Source: Saliphagus infecundisoli
GTDB taxonomy: Archaea > Halobacteriota > Halobacteria > Halobacteriales > Natrialbaceae
Assembly: GCF_020177375.1 (NCBI RefSeq)
Contig: NZ_JAIWHV010000002.1
Location: forward strand, 124,001-188,000
DNA length: 64,000 nucleotides
Direction: 5' to 3'
Below the pieces are notes generated by a model. It saw only the letters and a list, made by a program, of their open reading frames with translations, did not search any database and was not told the DNA's origin. This document shows, piece by piece, positions 33,006 to 40,591 of the stretch (position 1 is its first letter; each line of letters starts with the position of its first letter). The position numbers and the translations under genes are program-made.

Positions 33006-34880
33006 TCAGTTGTCGAACCGGGCCTGGACGAACGGCTGGACGTCGTCGATGTCCGAGAGCCGCGAGTCCGAGAGGAGCACGACCTCGGTCTCCTCGATGG
33101 GCACCGAGAGGCTGATCTCCTTGGTCCGGCCGTACCGGCCCTTCGAGACGACGACCGCGTTGACGATCCCCAGCATGTCGAGTTCGCTGATGAGGTCCGT
33201 GACCCGGCGCTGTGTGAGGACGTCGGCGTCGATCTCCTCACAGAGACGCTTGTAGATGTTGTACACCTCGCCGGTGTTGATCGAGTGGACGCCGTTCTTC
33301 TCCAAGAGGATCGTCGCGAACAGGACGAGTTTCGACTGGGTCGGGAGCGTGCGGACGACCTCGACGACGCGGTCGAGTTCGATCTTGTCCTGGGCCTGTC
33401 GGACGTGGTCCTCGTCGATCCGCTCTGCCTGCCCGCGTTCGGCGAGTTCCCCCGCCGTCCGGAGGAGATCGAGCGCGCGCCGGGCGTCGCCGTGTTCCTG
33501 GGCCGCGAAGGCCGCACACAGCGGGATGACGTCGGCCGAGAGCACGCTCTCCTTGAACGCGACCTCCGAGCGGTGCTGGAGGATGTCCCGGAGCTGGTTG
33601 GCATCGTAGGGCGGAAAGACGATCTCCTCCTCGCCCAGACTCGACTTGACACGGGGGTCGAGGAAGTCGGTGAACTTCAGGTCGTTGCTGATCCCGATGA
33701 TCGACACCCGGGAGTTGTCGAGTTCGGAGTTCATCCGCGAGAGGTTGTAGAGGGTGTCGTCGCCCGACTTCTCGACGAGTTTGTCGATCTCGTCCAGCAT
33801 GATGACGACCACCCGCTCGGAGTAATCGACCGCCTCGAAAAAGACGCTGTACACCCGGTCGGTCGGCCACCCCGTCATCGGTACCTCCTCGAACCCCTCC
33901 AGGTCGGCCTCTAACTCCTCGATCCGGTCGCGAACCTCGTCGACGGAGGCGAAGCCGGTTCCGACGAGTGGGTGACCCGACTCCGCTCTCGCCTGCTCCT
34001 CGGCGTCCGGGATCTCGACCCGCTCTCCTTCGGATTCGTCCCCCTCGTTGACGAACCCGCCCTCGGGATCCGCCTCGGGATCGACGATCGGGTCCGGCTC
34101 GACGGCCGAGGCGAGATCGGTCCCGGACTCCGAATCGGACCCCCCCGTTTCGACTGGAGGATCTTCGGATTCGGCGTCGCTTTCGGCTGTTTCCGGTCGT
34201 TCGAGGGTATCGGGATCGTCCGGGCTCCCCGCCGCGAAACCGTCCTCGCCGGGGGCCGACTCCGACTCGCCCGTCGCGGGTTCGGAACCGTCTCCGGTCG
34301 GGCCGGCCGATCCGCCGGCGGAGTCGGCACCCTCCCGACGTCCCCCGTCGATCCGTCCGTCGTACTCCTCGGCCGCGGAGAGGAGGGAGTCGAGCGTATC
34401 GAGTCGTTCCTCGATGATCCGCTCGTTCTCCTCGATGAACTTGTTCGCGAGCTGGGCGAGCACCCGGTACTGGGTGTCCGTGACCTCGCAGTTGATGTAC
34501 TCGACCTCGCAGGGGACGCTGTACTTCGAGGAGGTGGTCTCTAGCTCCTTGCTCACGAACTTCGCGCTCGCGGTCTTTCCCGTCCCCGTCTTCCCGTAGA
34601 TGAGGATGTTCGAGGGGGTCTCTCCGCGGAGCGCGGCGACGAGGATCGTCGCCATTTTGTTGATCTGGTCGCTCCGGTGGGGGAGCTCGTGGGGCGTGTA
34701 CGACGGACGGAGCACCTCCTTGTTGTCGAAGATCGGCTCGCCCGAGAGGAGGTCGTCGAACAGGCCCTGGCCGGGGTCGTCGCTCCCCGACTCGGCCTCC
34801 CCGCTCGACCCGAAACCGCGCGTGGAGGCGAGGTCGATCTCTCGACTCGAACCCGTCGTCTGTGAATCGTCGTCAGACAT
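33006..34880 (-). CDS. orc1: Orc1/Cdc6 replication initiator
   Basis: A 624-residue AAA+ initiator that binds origin recognition boxes and loads MCM. Walker A GKTGTGKT at residues 96-103; Walker B MLDEID at 361-366; sensor-1 IIGISNDLKF; sensor-2 HGDARRALDLLR; C-terminal winged helix from about residue 520 (TLPTQSKLVLFATILLEKNG onward). A ~150-residue acidic, low-complexity insertion (about 170-325) lies between Walker A and B; haloarchaeal origin-linked Orc1 proteins often have such an insert. The insert encodes PPVETGG, whose DNA resembles an ORB. Transcribed away from the origin region directly upstream, as usual for an origin-proximal orc1. Confidence 0.96.
   Translation of the reverse strand: MSDDDSQTTGSSREIDLASTRGFGSSGEAESGSDDPGQGLFDDLLSGEPIFDNKEVLRPSYTPHELPHRSDQINKMATILVAALRGETPSNILIYGKTGTGKTASAKFVSKELETTSSKYSVPCEVEYINCEVTDTQYRVLAQLANKFIEENERIIEERLDTLDSLLSAAEEYDGRIDGGRREGADSAGGSAGPTGDGSEPATGESESAPGEDGFAAGSPDDPDTLERPETAESDAESEDPPVETGGSDSESGTDLASAVEPDPIVDPEADPEGGFVNEGDESEGERVEIPDAEEQARAESGHPLVGTGFASVDEVRDRIEELEADLEGFEEVPMTGWPTDRVYSVFFEAVDYSERVVVIMLDEIDKLVEKSGDDTLYNLSRMNSELDNSRVSIIGISNDLKFTDFLDPRVKSSLGEEEIVFPPYDANQLRDILQHRSEVAFKESVLSADVIPLCAAFAAQEHGDARRALDLLRTAGELAERGQAERIDEDHVRQAQDKIELDRVVEVVRTLPTQSKLVLFATILLEKNGVHSINTGEVYNIYKRLCEEIDADVLTQRRVTDLISELDMLGIVNAVVVSKGRYGRTKEISLSVPIEETEVVLLSDSRLSDIDDVQPFVQARFDN
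34139..34160 (-). promoter_or_regulatory. ORB-like sequence inside orc1 insertion
   Basis: Minus-strand CCTCCAGTCGAAACGGGGGG plus GT; keeps the CCA-TCGAAACG core but has GGGG in place of AAGG. It encodes PPVETGG in the non-conserved acidic insert of Orc1. Confidence 0.35.
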
Positions 34881-34894
34881 CCGTCGTATGCGTT

Positions 34895-34916
34895 ACCCCT
34901 TTGTTTCGTGTGGAAC
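34895..34916 (-). promoter_or_regulatory. origin recognition box, orc1-proximal
   Basis: Minus-strand GTTCCACACGAAACAAAGGG plus GT; two differences from the strongest boxes. It sits 15 bp upstream of the orc1 ATG, so Orc1 binding here could also autoregulate its gene. Confidence 0.75.
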
Positions 34917-35390
34917 GCGGACCGGAAACGAGCGATACTCGCCCATATGTGGCCGAAATCGGCCGGGAAACCGTCTCCCATCCCTCGCCCGAGTCCAGTT
35001 GATGCAGACGAACCAGAGGAATAGCTAGCTAATAAGTCCTTCCCTTCAACGGCAACGACACTCGGATTGCGGGACTACTTCGACGGAATATACGTCTCGA
35101 CGAGTCGGCGTTCGACGAGGTCGATCCGTCCTCGAGGGGAAAGTCGGGTCGCAACCGCCTCGGCTCGAGTGGAACGAGGGGTGTCCTCGTCGGGTCGATC
35201 GATACAACGGGGACCGAGCCCTCGAGAGGAGAACCGAGCTCACGACGGGTCGGATCGCGAACCCCGAGCTCGGAAGAGCGACGGAAAGCGAGAACAGGTG
35301 TGGATCGGAGCGTCCGGAGAGGGTGAAGCGACGGGTTCGGATGGAGACCCGCAACGGACGTGACGGATTAGGGAGGGATGAAGAGCGAAC

Positions 35391-35417
35391 CCCCCACCCC
35401 TTCGTTTCGAGTGGAGA
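35391..35417 (-). promoter_or_regulatory. origin recognition box (left arm of inverted pair)
   Basis: Minus-strand core CCACTCGAAACGAAGGGG followed by TGGGGG. Identical over 24 bp to the box at 35701-35727 but in opposite orientation; the G-rich end points toward orc1. Confidence 0.85.
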
Positions 35418-35700
35418 GCGATCCGGATGGGTGGGGGAGGGGGGTTCTCTAGAACAGGTGGTTTTATTTGGGTGGGAGGGAAACAGTATCCGCAACACTA
35501 GCAAACCGAGCGATTTACTAGATTTGTGGTAGTCGTTACTAGTCCTTCCGATCTCCCCCGTGGCTTGCTGGTCCCGTTCGGTTGATTTCTCCGCTTTGCT
35601 CCCGAGTGGCTTCTCTCGCCTTTCTCTCGCCGGTTTCGTCTCTCGATCGATCCCCTCGTCGCTGCCTTCGTGCCGACTGTTCCGAACCGCCCCTCGTTCG

Positions 35701-35727
35701 GTTCCACTCGAAACGAAGGGGTGGGGG
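35701..35727 (+). promoter_or_regulatory. origin recognition box (right arm of inverted pair)
   Basis: GTTCCACTCGAAACGAAGGG then GTGGGGG. Inverted partner of 35391-35417, 285 bp away, flanking the A/T-rich stretch; the G-rich end points away from the centre. Confidence 0.85.
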
Positions 35728-35923
35728 TAGGTCGCGGGGTCGGTCCGTGGTACCTTTACTGGCTTCGGCGTCGCTCGCGGCGGCTCCCTCCCCGTTGTAT
35801 TACCTTCCTTCTTCGTGAGGCCGACGGGTTCGATGGACTCGTCGAAAGGGACTCACCGGGGAGCTCCCACCGACATGGTCGACTGCTGGAGAGAGTTCTT
35901 CCTCTCGACGACGGCCCTCCGAA

Positions 35924-37225
35924 CTACTCCGATCGAAGCTCCGCGAGCATCGTCGACATTCGGTTCAGGATCAGGCCACAGAAGACCCCGAGGACGCCGA
36001 CGATCGTCAGGAACAGGGCGACGAGCGTCCGGCCGGGCGCGATCGCACCCTGGGCGTTGTACGTCGCGGCGACGTCGACGCCGAGGGCGAGTCCGGCGAG
36101 GGTCAAGACGAGTCCGGGAACGCCGAAGAAAAGCAGCGGATGGCGGTCCCGGATGAGTTGCACGAGATAGGTCGCGACCCCGAGCCCGTGGCGGATGGGG
36201 TTGTACGTCTGGCCGTCGATCCCCTCGTAGCGGACGTCGATGGGAACCTCCTCGATCCGCATGTCGGCGTCCATCGCGGTCCCGATGAGTTCGCTCTCGA
36301 CGCCCATCCCGTCGGTCCGGATCGAGAGGGTGTCGACGGCCTTCGGCGAGAACGCTCGGAACCCGCTCTGGGTGTCCGAGAGGTGCGTTCCACTGGAACC
36401 GAAGGTGAGGACGTCGAGGAACTGCTGGCCGAACCGGCGGTAGAACGGGGTCTCGCCGCCGCTTCCCTCGAGATACCGACTGCCGACGACGAGATCGGCC
36501 TCGCCCTCCTCGATCGGTTCGGTCACCTTCGGGATGTCGTGGGGGACGTGTTGGCCGTCGCCGTCAAGGACGATGACGGAGTCGGCGTCGGCGGCCCGCG
36601 CGTACTCGAAGAACGTGTATAGCGCGCTTCCTTTCCCCTTGTTCTCCGCGTGTTCGATGACCGTCGCGTCGGTGTTCCTGGCAATCGCTGCCGTGTTGTC
36701 GGCGCTGCCGTCGTCGACGACGACGACCTCGTCGGCGTACTCCTGGGCGGCGATGATCGTGCTGCCGATGCCGACGGACTCGTTGTAGGCGGGGATACCG
36801 ACCAGCCGGCCGGTCTCCCCTCGAATCGGCGCGGAGATCGCGTACTCCGGGGCGGAGTGAACCGCCTCGTGACAGCTATCGAGGTCGATCTCGTCGCCGG
36901 CTTCACAGAGGGCGATCCCGCCCGCCCCCGCGGTCCGGGCGGCCTCGACGAGGCGTTCGCGGGCGTCGTCGACGCTCCCGCAGTCGGCGGGTTCGACGAT
37001 CGTGGCGTCGGTCTGGTCTATGGCCGCCTCGGTGTCCGCGGAGATCCCCCAGGGGACGATGAAGACGGCGAACCCGTCGCGGATCGACTGGAGGACGGTC
37101 CTGTGAAGGTTGTTCTCGCCGTCCTCGGTCGCGAGAACCCCGATGGCGACCGGCTCGGAGCGAACCCGCTCGTGATCGTCCTCGGCGAACTCCGCCCGGT
37201 TCGTGTTCGTGAACGATTCAGACAT
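35924..37225 (-). CDS. membrane glycosyltransferase (GT2, DPM-like) with N-terminal extension
   Basis: A 433-residue protein. The N-terminal ~140 residues form a separate region (PVAIGVLATEDGENNLHRTV; nucleotide-binding-like but unassigned). The GT2 domain starts about residue 142 (VGIPAYNESVGIGSTIIAA), with VVDDGSADNTAAIA and the DxD-containing VLDGDGQHVPHD, then DTQSGFRAFSPKAVDTL and GMGVESELIGTAMD, typical of dolichyl-phosphate-sugar synthases. Two C-terminal membrane helices (LLFFGVPGLVLTLAGLALG and LVALFLTIVGVLGVFCGLIL). Likely makes a dolichol-linked sugar for surface glycans. A strong TATA-like TAAAAACC lies near 37309. Confidence 0.85.
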   Translation of the reverse strand: MSESFTNTNRAEFAEDDHERVRSEPVAIGVLATEDGENNLHRTVLQSIRDGFAVFIVPWGISADTEAAIDQTDATIVEPADCGSVDDARERLVEAARTAGAGGIALCEAGDEIDLDSCHEAVHSAPEYAISAPIRGETGRLVGIPAYNESVGIGSTIIAAQEYADEVVVVDDGSADNTAAIARNTDATVIEHAENKGKGSALYTFFEYARAADADSVIVLDGDGQHVPHDIPKVTEPIEEGEADLVVGSRYLEGSGGETPFYRRFGQQFLDVLTFGSSGTHLSDTQSGFRAFSPKAVDTLSIRTDGMGVESELIGTAMDADMRIEEVPIDVRYEGIDGQTYNPIRHGLGVATYLVQLIRDRHPLLFFGVPGLVLTLAGLALGVDVAATYNAQGAIAPGRTLVALFLTIVGVLGVFCGLILNRMSTMLAELRSE

Positions 37226-37947
37226 GATGTGGGAAACGACCCACAGCCGTCTCCGGTCGTTCCGACGGCTGCAGTTCGGTTGATCGTATGAACCAGTGAG
37301 GACCGAGCATAAAAACCTTCATGCCTGAATACGACTTATCAGAAATAAATTCAGCGCGCGCCGAGCGAAGGGATCGTCCGACGCCGCCGGTCGATGATCG
37401 GACGGGCGACCACCTCCCGTGGCTCCGTTCCGACCGCCGACCGTTCGATGTCGGGGTCCCCGTGGGACGCCCGAGTTCGACCGCTTTCATCACACGAGCG
37501 TTCGAGACCACGGTATAAGAGAATTTAGGTTCTACGTACGCTACCGGTAGCCGATACGACCGGTCGTATCGATCGGGCTACTTCGGATATATCGCCCCGT
37601 ACGGTCCGAATACGCGGGATATTCGGATCGACGAATATAGTTCTCTGGCGACAAGACTGGCGTGGGTTCCCAACCGGACGACCGAAACGATCTCCACGAT
37701 CGCCGCCGGGTCGATCGACCGTTACCTGCGTATTAACGGTCGTCAATCGCTTCTTACCGACGTATCGCTGCTTGCCGGCTTTTCGGACCGACCGCACCCG
37801 GCACGAGCGGTGATCGGGATGCCCCGCAAGGCCCGGAGCAGGACGATCGAACTGACCCGAGGGAAACGGACGACTGGACGGAAACGAAACGATAACACCG
37901 CCGCCTCGAGAGGAGTCGGCCGTGAGAGCCCACTCTCGCGGTCGGGC
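37226..37947. promoter_or_regulatory. intergenic region rich in palindromes
   Basis: About 720 bp between the divergent glycosyltransferase and prepilin peptidase genes. It is less GC-rich than the surroundings and holds TATA-like stretches (37309-37316, 37335-37350, 37515-37535, 37587-37595). Adjacent perfect palindromes lie at 37541-37571. No convincing gene; the short frame at 37321-37518 is probably not coding. Confidence 0.5.
37541..37571. repeat. adjacent perfect palindromes
   Basis: CTACCGGTAG (37541-37550) is followed after one base by the 20-bp perfect palindrome CGATACGACCGGTCGTATCG (37552-37571). Both share a central ACCGGT. Candidate operator for a dimeric regulator, or a hairpin in a leader. 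Confidence 0.65.
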
Positions 37948-38952
37948 GTGATCGGGACGACGACTCCCGATCTCCTGCGACTCGTCGCCGTCCCACTCCT
38001 CGCCTGGGCGGCCGTCCGCGACGTCCGGAGCCGACGGGTTCCGAGCGTCGCGTGGGTCCCCCTGGGGGCCCTCGGCGCTGTCTTGCTGTGCTGGGAGGCG
38101 TGGCTGGCCTGGCGGGCCGGCCCGCTCGCCCGGAGCGACCTGCTCGTGCCCGCCGCCGTCGGCTTCGGGCTCGTCGTCCCGATCGCCTACTTCACGTGGT
38201 GGGCCGGGGGGTTCGGCGGCGCCGACGCCCGGGCGCTGTTCGCGCTCGCGCTTCTCTTCCCGACGGTTCCGACGTACGCCATAGAGATCCCGCCGGACAC
38301 CCCCCCGTTTCCGCTCGAGCCCGGGACGATCGCCGCGTTCCCCTTTACGATACTCGCCAACGCGGTCGTCGTCGCCGCCTGCGTCCCCGTTGCTCTCGCG
38401 GTCCGGAACGCCGCCGCTGGCCGGCTGACTCCCGCGATGGCCGTCGGCCGCCCCGTCGACTGGGACGCCCTCGAGGAGACCCACGGTCGGCTCCTCGAGA
38501 CGGCGGAAGGGCCCGCCCTGAGAGCGGGACTCGACCTCGATGCCCTCCGGATGTACCTCCGGTGGCGGGGGCTGACCGTCGCCGACCTGCGGGCCGATCC
38601 CGACCGCTACCGCGATCCCGCGACCCTCCCCGTCGAACCCGATCGGCCGACCGACGGCGCGGTCGGGGCGGGGCGGTCAGCTCCCACAGGAGCCGCGGCG
38701 GGCGATGGCGACCGACCGGCCCGCGGCCCGGAAGCGACCGCCGACGACCCCTGGGGAGCGGAAACCTTCCTCGACGAGATCGAGGGCACGGCCTACGGCA
38801 CCTCGCCCGAAACGCTCCGGGAGGGCCTGGAGGTCGTCCGTCGCCGCGACCGGGTCTGGATCTCGCCAGGGATGCCCTTCCTGGTCGCGGTCCTCGTCGG
38901 CCTCGTGATCGCGCTCGTCTACGGCGACCTCCTGGTCGGGCTGGTGGCGTGA
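37948..38952 (+). CDS. archaeal prepilin/preflagellin peptidase (A24, PibD-like)
   Basis: A 334-residue aspartic membrane peptidase from GTG 37948. Catalytic Asp25 in WAAVRDVRSRRVPSV and Asp93 in GGFGGADARALFAL (the GxGD-type motif). Membrane helices around residues 8-22, 33-50, 66-86, 94-110, 130-155, with a large soluble region (about 175-300) and a C-terminal helix (MPFLVAVLVGLVIALVYGDLLVGLV in part). It would cleave class III signal peptides of pilins and archaellins on the cytosolic side. The frame is open to ATG 37810 but that segment is arginine-rich and not membrane-like. Confidence 0.85.
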   Translation: MIGTTTPDLLRLVAVPLLAWAAVRDVRSRRVPSVAWVPLGALGAVLLCWEAWLAWRAGPLARSDLLVPAAVGFGLVVPIAYFTWWAGGFGGADARALFALALLFPTVPTYAIEIPPDTPPFPLEPGTIAAFPFTILANAVVVAACVPVALAVRNAAAGRLTPAMAVGRPVDWDALEETHGRLLETAEGPALRAGLDLDALRMYLRWRGLTVADLRADPDRYRDPATLPVEPDRPTDGAVGAGRSAPTGAAAGDGDRPARGPEATADDPWGAETFLDEIEGTAYGTSPETLREGLEVVRRRDRVWISPGMPFLVAVLVGLVIALVYGDLLVGLVA

Positions 38953-39524
38953 TTCCGCTGCTGTACGCCGTTCCCGAGAACCCCAACGACGGTCGTGGTT
39001 GTACCGGACCGGAGACGCCACTCCGTTCAGCAAACGGTAGCGAGGAGCCTCCTTCCTCAACGAGCGACCGACGGGAGCGAGTAGGGTGGAGAGGAATCGC
39101 GTTGCGAAGCTGGACGAAACCGCAAGGATTAGGCCGTCTCCGCCCGTTATGTGAGATACTGCCGTCCTCGCACAAGCCGGGGTCGGTAGGAGCCACGAGT
39201 AAACTGGCTCCCGTGGTGCGACGGCGTGGCCGTCGCACCCTATACTCGGGAACGACGACCGCGAACGGGTTCGATCCCCGTCCCCAGTGTTGGGGTAGAG
39301 TGAGAGAACACCGGGAATTAAATCGGCGGGACAATCCACGGAACGGATCCGGTAGGCGGGTCGCAGCAACAACTCCGACCCGCCGTCCGCCCGTGGACGG
39401 TAAGAGGAAGCCGGGCCGCGCCCTTGCATGGGGTTGCGGGGTACAATGTCGTTGCGGTAAAGCCCCGCCCTCAAGGAGTGACCGACCGCCGCAAGGCGGG
39501 AGGGTGCGAGTAGGGCGGGGTAGT
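38953..39524 (+). mobile_element. two decayed IS200/IS605-like right ends with tnpB remnant
   Basis: No intact gene. Near 39049-39092 there is CCTCAACGAGCGACCGACGG followed by GAGCGAGTAGGGTGGAG; near 39459-39528 a related, better preserved unit has CCCCGCCCTCAAGGAGTGAC, inner hairpin CCGCCGCAAGGCGG, and GCGAGTAGGGCGGGGTAGTT. Outer stem CCCCGCCCT pairs with AGGGCGGGG. This resembles the right end/guide-RNA scaffold that follows tnpB genes in haloarchaeal IS1341-type elements. Translation of 39300-39420 gives LNRRDNPRNGSGRR, like a TnpB C-terminus. A hairpin GGTGCGACGG/CCGTCGCACC lies at 39215-39239. Confidence 0.55.
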
Positions 39525-39758
39525 TTACCCGTATCGGTCGTACACCGGAACGAGGACCGTCCACACGACCGCGACCCCCGCGCCGACGGCGACGATCGCG
39601 GCCCAGAGGGCGGTCGGCCCGCGAGGCGGCGGTCCCCGCGCGAGCGCGACGACGAGCGCGAGGAAGAGCCCGGCGCTCGCGAAGAGGGTCCCGAGTTCGA
39701 GGGCCGCGGCGACCGGGGTGGCGCGGACGTCGGCCCACAGTCCCGAGAGCCATCCCAT
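39525..39758 (-). CDS. small two-helix membrane protein
   Basis: A 77-residue protein with membrane helices at about residues 22-41 (LGTLFASAGLFLALVVALA) and 51-70 (LWAAIVAVGAGVAVVWTVLV), ending PVYDRYG. Its stop lies at the edge of the IS200/IS605-like scar. It is downstream of, and collinear with, the ABC exporter genes on the same strand, 41 bp from the permease stop, so it may belong to that transcript. Function unknown. Confidence 0.6.
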   Translation of the reverse strand: MGWLSGLWADVRATPVAAALELGTLFASAGLFLALVVALARGPPPRGPTALWAAIVAVGAGVAVVWTVLVPVYDRYG

Positions 39759-39799
39759 GGGGCGAAATCCCACCGGGACCCACAAAGTCCTTCCTCCCG

Positions 39800-40591
39800 C
39801 TACGCGCCGACGTCCGCCCGCCGGAACCGGATGGACGCGAGAACCACGAGCGCTGTGGTCGCCCCGAGCAGGACGACCGCACCGCCGAGGTCGTGGCTCC
39901 CGTCGACGAGGATCGCGCTCGGGTCGTAGTAGGCGGTCGGGCTGATCCCCCCGATCCACTCGAGGTTCTCGGCGCTCGCCGATATCGAGTCGACCAGGAA
40001 CAGCGCGAAGACGGCGGCGAGGGCGGCCCGCTGGGCGACGTCGGCCCGGTCGACGAGCGTCGAGAGCAGGAGGCCGATCGCCGCACACGCGAGCAGGTAG
40101 GGGATCGAGAGCAGGTGGACCATCGCCAGGTCGACGGCGTCGATCGACTCGCCGACGGCGATGACGCCGCCGTAGACGGCGAGCGGGACGACGGCGTTGA
40201 GCACGAGGATCGGCACCGCGAGCGCGAGGAACTTCTCGCCGAGCACGCGGCTTCGGGAGACCGGCAAGGAGAGCAGCAGGTCCATTCGGTCGCGCTCGAC
40301 GTCGGTGGCGATCGCTCCGGCGCCGAGGTAGGCGACGTAGAGCCCCAGAAGGAGCACCCAGAGGAACTGGTAGACCTCGACGGCGAGAAAGCCCTCGATG
40401 GTGCCGATCGCCTCGATCCCGAAGGCCTCCCGGAAGGCGGGCGGGAACGCCTCGGCGTAGCTCTCCATGTCGACGTCGGCAAAGGAGGGAAAGAAGGCGA
40501 CGAAGAAGACCGCGAGGGCGCCGAGCCCGACCGCGAGCGCGAGGGTTCCCGTCAGGCGCTTTTCGGCCTCGTAGCGGACGATCTCAAGCAT
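39800..40591 (-). CDS. ABC transporter permease (ABC-2 type)
   Basis: A 263-residue membrane protein from ATG 40591. Helices: ALAVGLGALAVFFVAFFPSF, YQFLWVLLLGLYVAYLGAGA, FLALAVPILVLNAVVPLAVYG, LLSIPYLLACAAIGLLLS, AALAAVFALFLVDSIS and VVLLGATTALVVLASIRF. The IATDVERDRMDLLLSLPVSRSRVLGEK loop (key EKFLALAVP after RDRMDLLLSLPVSR) is the ABC-2 coupling segment. Overlaps the ATPase gene by 8 bp. Paralogue of the 14480-15331 permease. Confidence 0.9.
   Translation of the reverse strand: MLEIVRYEAEKRLTGTLALAVGLGALAVFFVAFFPSFADVDMESYAEAFPPAFREAFGIEAIGTIEGFLAVEVYQFLWVLLLGLYVAYLGAGAIATDVERDRMDLLLSLPVSRSRVLGEKFLALAVPILVLNAVVPLAVYGGVIAVGESIDAVDLAMVHLLSIPYLLACAAIGLLLSTLVDRADVAQRAALAAVFALFLVDSISASAENLEWIGGISPTAYYDPSAILVDGSHDLGGAVVLLGATTALVVLASIRFRRADVGA

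Larger units (their letters stand above)
34881..35923. other. oriC: replication origin region (oriC, orc1-linked)
   Basis: About 1 kb without convincing genes between the orc1 start and a glycosyltransferase stop. It holds three good origin recognition boxes (34895-34916, 35391-35417, 35701-35727), the last two being inverted and identical over 24 bp. Between them are A/T-rich tracts (about 35491-35545, e.g. GATTTACTAGATTTGTGG) that could be the unwinding element, and G-rich runs near 35426-35445. Another A/T-rich stretch is at 35018-35040 (GCTAGCTAATAAG). Short reading frames in the region look non-coding. This layout (orc1 plus inverted ORBs flanking an A/T-rich stretch) is that of haloarchaeal origins. 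Confidence 0.88.

Noticed and set aside
35164-35184. Partial ORB-like sequence CTCGAGTGGAACGAGGGGTG in the origin region
   Set aside because: It shares the G-rich half and parts of the core with the boxes but lacks the GAAAC centre, so it is too weak to list as a binding site.
37321-37518. 65-residue frame MPEYDLSEINSARAERRDRP
   Set aside because: Composition and lack of any pattern argue against coding; it lies in a palindrome-rich regulatory gap.
39217-39289. tRNA-like T-arm ACGGGTTCGATCCCCGT followed by CCCCAGT
   Set aside because: The T-arm is perfect, but no D-arm, anticodon arm or pairing 5' acceptor can be found 70 bases upstream; it lies in an IS200/IS605-like remnant.
38953-39520. 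RNase P RNA or SRP RNA in the intergenic region after the prepilin peptidase
   Set aside because: No GGAAAGTCC-type conserved core or SRP helix 8 motif is present; the structure fits transposon right ends better.
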